Origin: Clostridium sp.
GTDB lineage: Bacteria > Bacillota > Clostridia > Clostridiales > Clostridiaceae
NCBI GenBank assembly: GCA_015058375.1
Contig: SVCK01000010.1
Coordinates: forward strand, 1 to 61,825
DNA length: 61,825 nucleotides
Direction: 5' to 3'
Part shown: positions 19,388 through 28,804 of the stretch, piece after piece
How the letters are laid out: each line of letters begins with the position of its first letter
How positions within the stretch are numbered: position 1 is the stretch's first letter
Position numbers and translations under genes: made by a program
The notes under the pieces: generated by a model
The model's input: the letters and a program-made list of their open reading frames with translations, nothing else
What the model was told of the DNA's origin: nothing
The model's database searches: none

Positions 19388-19393
19388 AAGAAG

Positions 19394-20551
19394 TTATTGA
19401 ATAATAACTTTACTATCTTTAGGAACGTTATCATAAATCCATTTTGAATCATTTTCTCTAAGTCTAATACAACCATGAGAAGCAGGTTTTCCTAGTGTAT
19501 AGTCAACTATATTGGTTTCTGTCTTATCAAATGGTAAGGAATGAAACAGATAATCTCCATAGAATTGAACCCAGTATTTTCCGCCTTGATTGTATGAATT
19601 AGAAAAGAACCATTTACCTCTTTCTTTGATAGTATAAACCCCTGTTGGCGTTTCTTCGGCTGTTGTACCAGATGAACATGTGAAACTCTTTAAGAGTTTC
19701 CATAAATTTTTTGAGCCTTTATAAATATTGGTTCTTTGATTTTTTAAATCTACATGTATTAAATATTTAGTATTACTTGATATTGAAAGTGTATTTATAT
19801 TTGAAGTGCTGATTTTGGAATTTACATTATTTGATGATGCTTGCTTTGTCTCATCATTATAAGAAAAATCAGCTTCATAAACTTTAATTTCCTCTATTTT
19901 AGAAATTATATTTTCGTTGTCTCCTACAATGTAATTTACACTATCCAATAAATCAAGTGCTTCAGAGTAACATTCTTCATTACATAATGTTGTTGATTCT
20001 GATAAAACTTCGTTTATGATATTTTCTTTACATTTTTTTATATATTCAATGCAACTAGCGTAATTTTCATTAGTAGATTTTATTTTAGAGAATATATTGT
20101 ATGCTTGAATATATTTTTGACAGTTAAATAGATATACTCCGTTGCTATAATCAGCACTAGATTTAGATAGTAGACTATTATCAATATCAACGTAATTCGA
20201 ATACCTATTTATTTCATTTAATATATTTATAATTGATTGCTCATTTATATCTTGAGTATTCAAAGATAATTCTTCTAGCTTTTCATTAAAATAGTTAGTT
20301 AAATCCTTTTTCAAATATAGTGATTTGAAAGGATTAAAATTGTTATCGCTTATTAAAAGAATGTTTGCATTGGAAAAATTATGTTCATTAAAATTTGCTT
20401 TGAAATTCTTCAATAATACTTTATAGCTGTAGAATTCAAATAAAAGTAAAGATACTATAGCTAATAATATTATTTTTGTAAATAGCGCAAAATAAGACTT
20501 ACCTGTATGAGCAGAATTTGAATGAAAAGTAAGTCTGTAATTTCTAGCCAT
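19394..20551 (-). CDS. L,D-transpeptidase (YkuD) with membrane anchor
   Basis: 385 residues. Residues about 20-40 form one transmembrane helix near a basic N-terminus. A long polar middle with tetratricopeptide-like helical pairs (AYNIFSKIK, ALDLLDSVNY) precedes a C-terminal YkuD domain with the catalytic ASHGCIRLREND. It makes 3-3 peptidoglycan crosslinks or attaches wall components. The frame reads back to 20581, but AGGAGGT lies directly before ATG 20551 (MARNYRL), so the shorter start is preferred. Divergent from the DUF1189 gene. Confidence 0.88.
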   Translation of the reverse strand: MARNYRLTFHSNSAHTGKSYFALFTKIILLAIVSLLLFEFYSYKVLLKNFKANFNEHNFSNANILLISDNNFNPFKSLYLKKDLTNYFNEKLEELSLNTQDINEQSIINILNEINRYSNYVDIDNSLLSKSSADYSNGVYLFNCQKYIQAYNIFSKIKSTNENYASCIEYIKKCKENIINEVLSESTTLCNEECYSEALDLLDSVNYIVGDNENIISKIEEIKVYEADFSYNDETKQASSNNVNSKISTSNINTLSISSNTKYLIHVDLKNQRTNIYKGSKNLWKLLKSFTCSSGTTAEETPTGVYTIKERGKWFFSNSYNQGGKYWVQFYGDYLFHSLPFDKTETNIVDYTLGKPASHGCIRLRENDSKWIYDNVPKDSKVIIQ

Positions 20552-20695
20552 AATAATACCTCCTAACAATGCAATATACATATAATATTGCCAAGTTTTT
20601 TAATGATTAAACAGATATTGTTATATTTTATATTGAATTATCTAAATACTAAATAGTAAAATATATCATATATAAAGTTTGTTAGGAGTTTAAAG

Positions 20696-21493
20696 ATGAA
20701 AAATAAGACTAGTATAATAAAAAAAATTATTAATTCAATATATAATATAGATGAATTCCCTAAGTATGTAATAGATGGAGTGAAAAAAGCGTTATTATAT
20801 GCTTTTGTATTAAGTATTTTAACTGGAGGAATTAAAGGCATAATTGATTTTGTTAAAATAAACAGCTACATGAATGATATTGTTAATACATTAAATCAAG
20901 ATGAATATAATTTTAAAATTGTAGATAATAGATTAAATTTAGAAAATTCACCTGTAACTATTAATCAAGATAGAATTTTATTTTATATAGATGATAGCAT
21001 TGAATTAGATAAGGCAAATGATTTGAGAAAAATTATTGAGAATGAAGATGTAAATATTTTGATTTTAAAAGATGGATTAGCATTTGAAACAAATGGGGAT
21101 TATGATAGTATTGAAGATTTTGAAATACATTATTCTGATATGAATATAGATGAAGATATTACAAGTATAGATATTATTAATACAATTGAATCTTCAAAAA
21201 AAATGTTAAGCATATTTGCAATTGGTAGTGATGTAGTACAAGAGTTTATTATGTATATTGTATCTGCATTTTTGATAGCATTGTTAACTATAATTCCAAG
21301 TAAGTTGTTAGGAGTTAATTATAGGTTAGGTGATTTATTTTCTTTAGTTGTATACGCATATACATTACCTAATTTATTGGTTTTAGCTTTAAATATAGTA
21401 TTTCCACATATAGTATTTGATATGGCAGGCATGATTGGTGCTATGGTATATACATATTTGGCAATAAGAAACATTAGAAAGCAAATTAATTAG
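20696..21493 (+). CDS. DUF1189 family membrane protein
   Basis: 265 residues. One transmembrane helix near residues 30-50, a polar extracytoplasmic-looking middle, then three hydrophobic segments from about 180 to 255. This matches DUF1189 (YvlB/YvqF-like neighbours in bacilli); function unknown. TTAGGAG precedes ATG. Single-gene unit with a terminator after it. Confidence 0.75.
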   Translation: MKNKTSIIKKIINSIYNIDEFPKYVIDGVKKALLYAFVLSILTGGIKGIIDFVKINSYMNDIVNTLNQDEYNFKIVDNRLNLENSPVTINQDRILFYIDDSIELDKANDLRKIIENEDVNILILKDGLAFETNGDYDSIEDFEIHYSDMNIDEDITSIDIINTIESSKKMLSIFAIGSDVVQEFIMYIVSAFLIALLTIIPSKLLGVNYRLGDLFSLVVYAYTLPNLLVLALNIVFPHIVFDMAGMIGAMVYTYLAIRNIRKQIN

Positions 21494-21518
21494 AAAAGTG
21501 GTTTAACCACTTTTTTTC
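21494..21518 (+). terminator. Terminator after the DUF1189 gene
   Basis: A 10-bp stem AAAAGTGGTT / AACCACTTTT with almost no loop, then T's. Confidence 0.8.
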
Positions 21519-21559
21519 ATATTTAAAAAAATTATTTTAGATTGAGAGGTACGTATTAT

Positions 21560-22768
21560 ATGAAAATTATTCATACTGGAGATTGGCATATAGGGAAAAT
21601 TGTAAATGAATTTTCTATGATAGAAGATCAAAGATATCTATTAAATAAATTAATTGAACTAATAAAGGATGAAAAACCAGATGTATTAATTATAGCAGGC
21701 GATGTTTATGATAGATCAATTCCTCCTGTAGAAGCGGTTGAATTACTAAATGATGTTTTTAAAGAGGTGCTTATAGAGAATAAAGTTAAGATATTAGCTA
21801 TAGCAGGTAATCATGATAGTGCAGAAAGATTAACCTTCGGTAGTAGTATTTTGGAAAAACATGGTTTATTTATAGTTGGTAATATAGAAAATGAATTTAA
21901 GAAGGTCACAATACGAAAAGAAGATAAGAATTTTAACTTTTTTTTGATTCCATATGTAGAACCAGCTGTATTGAGAAAAAAATATGAAGATAAAAGTATA
22001 AAAAATCATAATGATGTTATGAAATTTATAGTTGATAAGATAAAGAAAGAAATGGATAATTCGGAGATAAATATAGCTGTTGCTCATGGATATGTTACAT
22101 TGAATAGAGAAAAAGCATTAGAACATGACGATGAAGAAGAAAGATATAAAGCAGCGGAAATAGAAGTATCAGATTCAGAAAGACCTTTGTCTATTGGGGG
22201 AACTGATTTAATTGATGGTGAAATTTTTAGTGAATTCGATTATGTAGCATTAGGACATTTACATGGAAGACAGAAGGTTGGTAAAGAGTGTATAAGATAT
22301 TCTGGTTCATTATTAAAGTATTCATTTTCTGAAGTTAATCATAAGAAAGGTGTAACTATAATTGAAATTGATGATAGAAATAGTATTAACATAAGAAATA
22401 AAGAACTTACGCCTATGAGAGATATGAGAATAATACGAGGACCTTTAGAAGAGTTAATAGAGGTTGCAAGACAAAGTGAAAATGGGAGAGAAGACTATAT
22501 TCAAGCAATATTAACGGATAAAGGAGAATTAATAGATCCTATTGGAAAGTTAAGAGCTGTATATCCTAATATTATGCTTCTTAGAAAAGAAGAAAGAAAT
22601 TCTGTTATGGATAGTTTAACAGCAGCTTCAGAAGGTTATAAAAGTAAATCTGAAATTGAACTTTTTAAAGAGTATTATGAGAGACTTGGTGAAGGTGAAT
22701 TTTCAAAAGAAAAAGAAGAAGTAATAATAAATGTTATAAAAGAAGCACTTACAAGGGAGGAGTTATAG
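21560..22768 (+). CDS. sbcD: Exonuclease SbcCD subunit D (Mre11-like)
   Basis: 402 residues. The calcineurin-like phosphoesterase motifs are complete: HTGDWHIGK, AGDVYDR, AGNHDS, AVAHGYV and ALGHLHG supply the two-manganese site. With SbcC it cleaves hairpins and DNA ends. ATG 21560 is used; a TTG-initiated extension from 21542 lacks an RBS of its own. It is separated from sbcC by no bases (TAG then ATG). Confidence 0.95.
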   Translation: MKIIHTGDWHIGKIVNEFSMIEDQRYLLNKLIELIKDEKPDVLIIAGDVYDRSIPPVEAVELLNDVFKEVLIENKVKILAIAGNHDSAERLTFGSSILEKHGLFIVGNIENEFKKVTIRKEDKNFNFFLIPYVEPAVLRKKYEDKSIKNHNDVMKFIVDKIKKEMDNSEINIAVAHGYVTLNREKALEHDDEEERYKAAEIEVSDSERPLSIGGTDLIDGEIFSEFDYVALGHLHGRQKVGKECIRYSGSLLKYSFSEVNHKKGVTIIEIDDRNSINIRNKELTPMRDMRIIRGPLEELIEVARQSENGREDYIQAILTDKGELIDPIGKLRAVYPNIMLLRKEERNSVMDSLTAASEGYKSKSEIELFKEYYERLGEGEFSKEKEEVIINVIKEALTREEL

Positions 22769-25700
22769 ATGAGACCTAAAAAACTAGTAATGTCAGCCTT
22801 TGGGCCTTATGCAAAAGAGGAAGTAATTGATTTTTCATTATTAAATGGGAAAAATATATTTTTAATAACAGGAACTACAGGGGCTGGTAAAACAACAATA
22901 TTTGATGCTATTAGTTATGCATTATTTGGAGAAGCTAGTGGAAGTTCAAGAGAAAATGAATCATTGCGAAGTGATTTTGCAGATATAAATAGATTAACAT
23001 ATGTAGAACTTGATTTTGAACTTAAAGGTGAAACTTATCATATAAGAAGAGTTCCTCAACAGATGAAACCTAAAGTAAAAGGTGAAGGGTTTACTCATCA
23101 AGGTTCAGAAGCAGAATTGATTTTACCAGATGGAAAAGTTAGAACAGGTACATCCAATGTAACTAATAAAATTAATGAGTTATTAGGTATAACTAAAGAA
23201 CAGTTTAAACAGATTGTGATGTTGCCACAAGGAGAATTTAAAAAACTTTTATTAGCAGATTCTAAAGAGAGAGAAGTTATATTTAGAAAAATATTTGGAA
23301 CATATAATTATGAAAAAATTCAGCTTTTATTGAATGATAAAGCTAAAAAGATATATAAAGATTTGGAGAAATCAAAGGATAGTATATTAGTTAATTTGAA
23401 AAATATAAAGAGTGAAAATATAAATATTGATGATAAGGATATAGACCTTAGTGGTACAGTAGCAAAGATAGAAGAAGAGATTGACATAAAAAAGAAAGAT
23501 AATGCTGAAATTGAACAAAAGTTAACTATAATTAGAAAGAATATAGAAAAATTTCAGACGGAAAAAATACAAGGAATAACTAGTAACAGTCTTTTACAAG
23601 AAAAGGTTAAAGTACAGGCTTTACTTGAAGATTATAAAAAACAAGAAATTAATATTAAGGTTAAAGAAGATAACTTAGTTAAGCTTAATAAAGCTAAAGA
23701 AATAGTGTTTATAGAAGATGAAATTTCTAGAGTTATAAGAAATAGGCAGATTAAAGAAAAATTAAGCTTAGAAATTAGTAATAACATACAAGTAATTCAA
23801 AATGAGTTGGAAAAAGCAAAAGTTTATTTATTAAGTGAAGAAGGTAAAGAAGAGGAGAAAAATAAAAACATTGAACTTAGGAATTCATTGAATGAAAAGA
23901 AACCTAAAATAATTGAGTTTGATAATAAAAAGAGTAATGTAAGTAAATTAACTACAAAGATAAAAGGTGTAAAAGAGTCTTTAGAAAATGAGCAGAAGAA
24001 CTTACAAATATTAAAAGAAGATAAAGTTAAAAATGAAGAGAATATAAAAAATATTTCAGAATTAGAAAAACAAAAAATACTGATAGATAAAGAGGCTCAA
24101 GATAAGCAAAAATTAATCCAAGAAATTAGAAATTTATATAAAGCAATTCAAAAATTAAAATGCAATAATGAAGAATACAAAAAATTAAATGTAGATTTTA
24201 AAAATAAAGATTATATATATAAGATTAATAAGGCTGATTATGAGAATAAACAAGAGCTATATATGAAGGAGCAAGCTGGAATATTGGCAAGTGTTTTAAA
24301 AGATGGGCAAGCATGTCCAGTATGTGGTTCAACTAATCATCCATTACCAGCAGTAAGAATTAATGAAGTGCCTACTGAAGAAGAATTGAATATTAGTAAA
24401 GAAAAATATGAAAAGTGTCAGAAAGAATATAATGAAATTTTAGTTAAGATGGCAAGTCTAAAAAGTAGTATAGATTCATTAAAAAGTGATGTTATAGAGA
24501 AAAAAATGGAGAATCTTAGTGAATATTTTGAATCTATTATATATAACGATGAAACAGAAGATAAAGTTATACTATTAGGAAAAAAACTTAGAGATGAAAT
24601 TGAACAATTAAATTCAAAATTAAGCATTATGAATGTGGAGATAGTAAAAAAAGAAAGTCTTAATGAAGAATGTGAAGCTATAAAAAATAAAATAAAAAAT
24701 AGTGAAACTAAGATAACAGAATTAAATGAAATATATACAAATGATTTTGCTTCATTAAAATCAGATGAGGAAAAGATTAAATCATTGGAAAGAGAAATCC
24801 CAGAAGGAATAAGTTCTATAGCAGATTTAGATGACAGAATTTTAGTATTGCAAGAAAAAATTGATTTGCATGATAAAAGAGTAAAAGCAGCAAGAGATAA
24901 AGTGAATGAATTAAATGATAAAAAAGCTTCGGAAATATCTAAGTTTGAAGAAGGTAAAAAAATATTAAAGGAAATTAGCATTGATATTAAAGAAAAAAAT
25001 GATTTATTTAATAGAATGATTTCAGAAAGTAAATTTGAAAATCTAGATGAGTATAATGAAGTTAAGAAAAATATTGTATATATAGATAAAATTCAAAATG
25101 AAATTTCTCAGTTTAAAGAAAAGTTAAAATCTTTATCAGATAGATATATAGAACTTAAGACCAAAACTGAAAAATTGGAGTTTGTAGATATAAAGGAAAT
25201 TGAAGATAAGATAAGCAATGAAAAAAAGATTGAAGAAGATATAAGTCAAAAAGCAAAACAACTTTATTCTATTATAGATAATAATGTGAATACATTGAAA
25301 GAAATAAAGAAAATTAGTGATAAGGTAAAAGAAAAAGAATCAGCTTATAGGATTATAGGAGAACTTGCTAATTTAGCTAATGGAAAGAAGAGTCCATATA
25401 TAAGTTTTGAAAGATTCGTATTAGCATCGTATTTTCAAGAAATTATTGATGCAGCAAATATAAGACTTTCAAAAATGACAGGTGAAAGATTTATATTGAA
25501 AAGAAAAGAGGATAAAAGTAAAGGAACTTCTCAGCAAGGATTAGAATTAGAAGTTTATGATAATTATACTGGAAAATGTAGACATGTAAAAACTTTGTCG
25601 GGAGGAGAGAGTTTTAAAGCTGCGTTATCATTAGCATTAGGATTATCGGATGTTGTTCAAGCAAATGCTGGTGGAATATCATTAGATACTATATTTATTG

Positions 25701-25888
25701 ATGAAGGATTTGGAACTTTAGATTCTGAATCATTAGATAATGCTATAAGTTCTTTAATAGCATTACAAAAAGGAGGTAGACTAGTCGGCATAATATCACA
25801 TGTTCCGGAATTAAAAGAAAGAATAGAGGCAAAATTGGAAATTAAATCATCTTTAGAGGGAAGTGTGGCAAAATTTAATTTTGAATAA
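22769..25888 (+). CDS. sbcC: Exonuclease SbcCD subunit C (Rad50-like SMC ATPase)
   Basis: 1039 residues. Walker A GTTGAGKTTIFDAI at the N-terminus, long Lys/Glu-rich coiled coils, a zinc hook C516-P-V-C519 at the middle, and a C-terminal ABC signature LSGGESFKAALSLALG with Walker B IFIDEGFGTLD. The hook joins two coiled coils in the SbcC2D2 assembly. GGAGGAG lies inside the sbcD end, so the two genes are coupled. Confidence 0.96.
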   Translation: MRPKKLVMSAFGPYAKEEVIDFSLLNGKNIFLITGTTGAGKTTIFDAISYALFGEASGSSRENESLRSDFADINRLTYVELDFELKGETYHIRRVPQQMKPKVKGEGFTHQGSEAELILPDGKVRTGTSNVTNKINELLGITKEQFKQIVMLPQGEFKKLLLADSKEREVIFRKIFGTYNYEKIQLLLNDKAKKIYKDLEKSKDSILVNLKNIKSENINIDDKDIDLSGTVAKIEEEIDIKKKDNAEIEQKLTIIRKNIEKFQTEKIQGITSNSLLQEKVKVQALLEDYKKQEINIKVKEDNLVKLNKAKEIVFIEDEISRVIRNRQIKEKLSLEISNNIQVIQNELEKAKVYLLSEEGKEEEKNKNIELRNSLNEKKPKIIEFDNKKSNVSKLTTKIKGVKESLENEQKNLQILKEDKVKNEENIKNISELEKQKILIDKEAQDKQKLIQEIRNLYKAIQKLKCNNEEYKKLNVDFKNKDYIYKINKADYENKQELYMKEQAGILASVLKDGQACPVCGSTNHPLPAVRINEVPTEEELNISKEKYEKCQKEYNEILVKMASLKSSIDSLKSDVIEKKMENLSEYFESIIYNDETEDKVILLGKKLRDEIEQLNSKLSIMNVEIVKKESLNEECEAIKNKIKNSETKITELNEIYTNDFASLKSDEEKIKSLEREIPEGISSIADLDDRILVLQEKIDLHDKRVKAARDKVNELNDKKASEISKFEEGKKILKEISIDIKEKNDLFNRMISESKFENLDEYNEVKKNIVYIDKIQNEISQFKEKLKSLSDRYIELKTKTEKLEFVDIKEIEDKISNEKKIEEDISQKAKQLYSIIDNNVNTLKEIKKISDKVKEKESAYRIIGELANLANGKKSPYISFERFVLASYFQEIIDAANIRLSKMTGERFILKRKEDKSKGTSQQGLELEVYDNYTGKCRHVKTLSGGESFKAALSLALGLSDVVQANAGGISLDTIFIDEGFGTLDSESLDNAISSLIALQKGGRLVGIISHVPELKERIEAKLEIKSSLEGSVAKFNFE

Positions 25889-26052
25889 AAAACAAGAGTA
25901 GATTAAAAGTGCATCAATTTTTTGTATAAATCGTTCATTAAACAAAAATTTACATTTTAGGTTGTTTTTAACTTTATCGTGTGTTATTATATTAATATAA
26001 TATTAGTAAAATTTGGAAATTATGTTGAGTTCTGATTGAGAAAGGGATTAAT

Positions 26053-26928
26053 ATGGAATTAAATGAAAGGTTAGATAATAATGAAATTGACAGTTTAAGC
26101 AAGGCAGAACTTATAAAAGTTGTACAGGATTTACGAAAAAGAGGCAATTTGCAGGAAGAGTTTTTATTAAATATATCGCATGATTTAAGAAGTCCTATAA
26201 ATGTAATTTTAAGTATATTACAGTGTTTTAAATATGAAGATGAATCAGATGTAAATAAAATTGATGCCTCAAAGCGAAAAGAATATAGAGATATAATGAG
26301 AAGAAATAGTTTAAAAATAGTAAAATTGATTGATAATTTAATAGATGTTTCTAAACTTGAAAAAAATTATTTTACATTAAATAAATATAACGTTGAGATA
26401 ATAAATTTAATAGAAAGTACTGTCACATCAATTGAAAAATATGCGGAACAAAAGAATATAAATATTATATTTGATACTAATATGGAAGAATGTATGTGTG
26501 CAGTAGATCCGGAAGCTATTGATAGAATAATGATGAATTTATTATCTAATGCAATTAAGTTTTCAGAGGCAAATAAAAATATATTGGTCAATGTAACAGT
26601 AAATGAAGAAACTATAAATATATCAGTTAAAGATAGTGGAATGGGAATAAAGAAAGAAGATCAAAAAATAATATTTAATCGCTTTATACAAGCTAAATCA
26701 GGAGAAAAGAGTGAGTTTAAAGGAAGCGGAATAGGATTGGACTTGGTAAGTTACTTGTGTAGGGCACACGGAGGAGATATAAAATTAGTTAGTAATTACG
26801 GAGAAGGTTCTAATTTTATAGTTACATTACCTAGAGTTTTAGTAGAAGTGGATAATAATGATTGTATGTTTAAAAGAAGAAGTAGAATTGAGCAATTAGA
26901 AGTAGAATTTTCAGATATTTACCTATAA
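26053..26928 (+). CDS. Orphan cytosolic sensor histidine kinase
   Basis: 291 residues. A short coiled N-terminus (about 35 residues) leads directly to the HisKA motif LLNISHDLRSP with phospho-acceptor H43, then HATPase boxes N (NLLSNAIKFS), G1 (DSGMGI), F (FNRFIQA) and G2 (GSGIGLDLV). No sensor domain and no transmembrane segment are present, and no response regulator is adjacent. It resembles the PAS-less C-terminal kinase halves found in clostridial stress/sporulation kinases; it may receive its signal through a partner. RBS GAAAGG precedes ATG. Confidence 0.88.
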   Translation: MELNERLDNNEIDSLSKAELIKVVQDLRKRGNLQEEFLLNISHDLRSPINVILSILQCFKYEDESDVNKIDASKRKEYRDIMRRNSLKIVKLIDNLIDVSKLEKNYFTLNKYNVEIINLIESTVTSIEKYAEQKNINIIFDTNMEECMCAVDPEAIDRIMMNLLSNAIKFSEANKNILVNVTVNEETINISVKDSGMGIKKEDQKIIFNRFIQAKSGEKSEFKGSGIGLDLVSYLCRAHGGDIKLVSNYGEGSNFIVTLPRVLVEVDNNDCMFKRRSRIEQLEVEFSDIYL

Positions 26929-26941
26929 ATTTGAAATAAAC

Positions 26942-26970
26942 TTGATATTGAAAGGTGTTTATGTTAATAT
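26942..26970 (+). promoter_or_regulatory. Probable promoter of tRNA-Arg
   Basis: TTGATA (26942-26947) and TAATAT (26965-26970) with a 17-base spacer, 12 bases before the tRNA; it overlaps the region just after the kinase stop. Confidence 0.55.
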
Positions 26971-26982
26971 GGATATGTATTT

Positions 26983-27057
26983 GGGGTGTTAGTTAAACGG
27001 ATATAACATACCGCTACGGACGGTACATTATGGGTTCGATTCCTATACGCCCTGCCA
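26983..27057 (+). tRNA. tRNA-Arg (ACG)
   Basis: A cloverleaf with anticodon stem TACCG/CGGTA, anticodon ACG (A34 presumably edited to inosine to read CGN), T-loop TTCGATT and encoded CCA. The first acceptor pair is an unusual G1-U72. Marks the left edge of the accessory block 27160-29323. Confidence 0.9.
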
Positions 27058-27059
27058 TT

Positions 27060-27107
27060 AAATTACTTTCAAAAAGTAAAGTGCTTTTTGAAAGTAATTT
27101 TTTTTTA
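27060..27107 (+). terminator. Terminator after tRNA-Arg
   Basis: A 17-bp perfect stem (27060-27076 / 27084-27100), seven-base loop and a T8-9 tail. Confidence 0.93.
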
Positions 27108-27159
27108 TTTATAGGGCAATCTAATAAAGGAAGAAAAGATTGTAAAGGATGTTATTCGC

Positions 27160-28302
27160 ATGATATTTGATAGAATTATAAGTCAGTATGATGAACATAG
27201 TGAAGAAATTCTATTTTTAATAGATAAATTTAAAGTAAATAAGATTGTATTTATTATAGATAAAAAAAGAGCTGATAAGATAAAGGCAAGTAAAGAATGT
27301 TATAAAAAGATTTTAAGTAATAAGGAAATAATTTTTGAAGTTATTGATAATTATAGTGTGGATTTTTTAGAGGATATTTTAAAAAGAAATAATGGAGCAT
27401 TAATCAATTTATCTGGAGGGGATAGAATTGTAGCATTATTATTATTGAAATTGTCAATGAAATTAGGTATGCAGAGTATATATGTGGATTTTATGAATAA
27501 AAGAAGATATGTATTTGCAGATAAATGTAGGATTATAGATAGCGATTTGAAAGATACTTCTTTGATGGAAGTTTTTTATTTATCTGGAGCAAATGTAATA
27601 AGAGATACTACTGATATATGTGATAAAAAAGATGTTATAGATATAAGTACAAAAATATTATTTAATATTGATTTATGGCATAGATATAAACAGAAATTAT
27701 ACGATAACTCTATATTTAGACATAATAATAAACAAATAGAAAACATTGATATTGATATAAATAAGATAAACAAAAACGAATTGGAATTACTAAATAAAAT
27801 CATTAAATATTTAATTAGCATAAATGGGATAGAAATTAAAAAAGATGAAAGTTTAATACGTACAAGATTTAAAAATAATTATCTAAAGAGTATGTTATTT
27901 AAAAGTGGAACGTGGCTTGAAGTAATAACTTATTTGGCTGTAAAAGGTATAAAAGAAATTGATGAAGTAAAATGTGGAGTATTGTTTTCATGGGGATTTA
28001 ATGCGGAAATTGTTAAAAATGAAATTGATGTTATAGCTATAAAAGATTCTGTTCTAATATGTATATCTTGCAAAGATAGTGATAAATATGATGATGAAGC
28101 ATTAAATGAACTAAGTATATATAGTGATAGATTAGGGGGTAAGAATGTCGTTAAAATATTAGTAGCAACTAAACAACCTCAAAAATTTAGTGTAATAAAA
28201 AGAGCTAAAGAGATGGATATAGAATTAGTTGTATTAGAAGAAAAATCTATTAACTATTTACAGAATTCATTACGAGTTATTATAAATAATAAAATAAAAT
28301 AA
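27160..28302 (+). CDS. CARF-domain nuclease, Card1/Can2-like (DUF1887)
   Basis: 380 residues. The N-terminal part is a Rossmann-like CARF domain with the loop INLSGGDRIVAL (N83-R89), equivalent to the NxTGGTK ligand loop of cyclic-oligoadenylate effectors. The C-terminal PD-(D/E)xK nuclease shows E254 (GTWLEV), NEIDV with E288/D290, and ISCK with K305; the usual ExK glutamate is a serine (S303). In Card1/Can2, cA4 made by type III CRISPR Cas10 switches on nicking of DNA and RNA. No cas gene or CRISPR array lies in this window, so the second messenger source must be elsewhere or different. It starts 103 bases after tRNA-Arg; the RBS is a weak AAGGATG. Confidence 0.85.
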   Translation: MIFDRIISQYDEHSEEILFLIDKFKVNKIVFIIDKKRADKIKASKECYKKILSNKEIIFEVIDNYSVDFLEDILKRNNGALINLSGGDRIVALLLLKLSMKLGMQSIYVDFMNKRRYVFADKCRIIDSDLKDTSLMEVFYLSGANVIRDTTDICDKKDVIDISTKILFNIDLWHRYKQKLYDNSIFRHNNKQIENIDIDINKINKNELELLNKIIKYLISINGIEIKKDESLIRTRFKNNYLKSMLFKSGTWLEVITYLAVKGIKEIDEVKCGVLFSWGFNAEIVKNEIDVIAIKDSVLICISCKDSDKYDDEALNELSIYSDRLGGKNVVKILVATKQPQKFSVIKRAKEMDIELVVLEEKSINYLQNSLRVIINNKIK

Positions 28303-28317
28303 TGGCTGTTTGACTGT

Positions 28318-28683
28318 GTGGTAATGAAGTTCATACTATTGAAGGAAATACATCCTGGAATAGAATGTGACTTTAGTCAAACTAATATAATAGATATGTT
28401 GGAAAGCTTAAATGTTAGTTTTAAAACTGGAGATATTAAAAAATACAGCCTTTCTCTTAAGGCATATGGGGTAATTGAAATTACAATTGAAACAAAGAAT
28501 AAAATTCTTAGTGAAGATCTATATCAAAGTGTTATAGTTAGAATAGAGAGAGCTGCTTATGAACCAGTACGTTTACCAATGGTTGTTAAAGATGCAGGAA
28601 GTGTTTATACTTCAGATAATACTTTATTATTGTGTGTAATTGGGGGGAGTATGTATACTTGCAATTGGAGGAGCTGTTGTTGA
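28318..28683 (+). CDS. Unknown protein, frame probably broken by a G6 run
   Basis: 121 residues as read. It lies in the same frame as the nuclease gene 15 bases upstream and has no convincing ribosome site before GTG 28318 or ATG 28324. At 28642-28647 there is a G6 run. With one G fewer the frame changes from a short Cys-rich tail to a continuous hydrophobic one (IGGVCILAIGGAVVESAG, then AFIRAIQAVAV) ending at TAA 28741. The longer form of about 138-140 residues would carry one or two C-terminal membrane helices. I recognise no family. It may be a phase-variable or decaying gene, or a sequencing indel. Position suggests a partner of the CARF nuclease. Confidence 0.5.
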   Translation: MVMKFILLKEIHPGIECDFSQTNIIDMLESLNVSFKTGDIKKYSLSLKAYGVIEITIETKNKILSEDLYQSVIVRIERAAYEPVRLPMVVKDAGSVYTSDNTLLLCVIGGSMYTCNWRSCC

Positions 28684-28804
28684 ATCAGCTGGTACAGCTA
28701 TTATTGCATTCATTAGAGCTATTCAAGCAGTAGCTGTATAATTATTGAAAAATAGCAACATTATTATTATAATACTATTAATAATATGAGAAATTGGTGT
28801 TGTT

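Noticed and set aside
24418..24981. 187-codon antisense frame inside sbcC
   Set aside because: Shadow of the Lys/Glu-rich coiled coil; hydrophobic Ser/Leu/Phe composition is the usual artefact.
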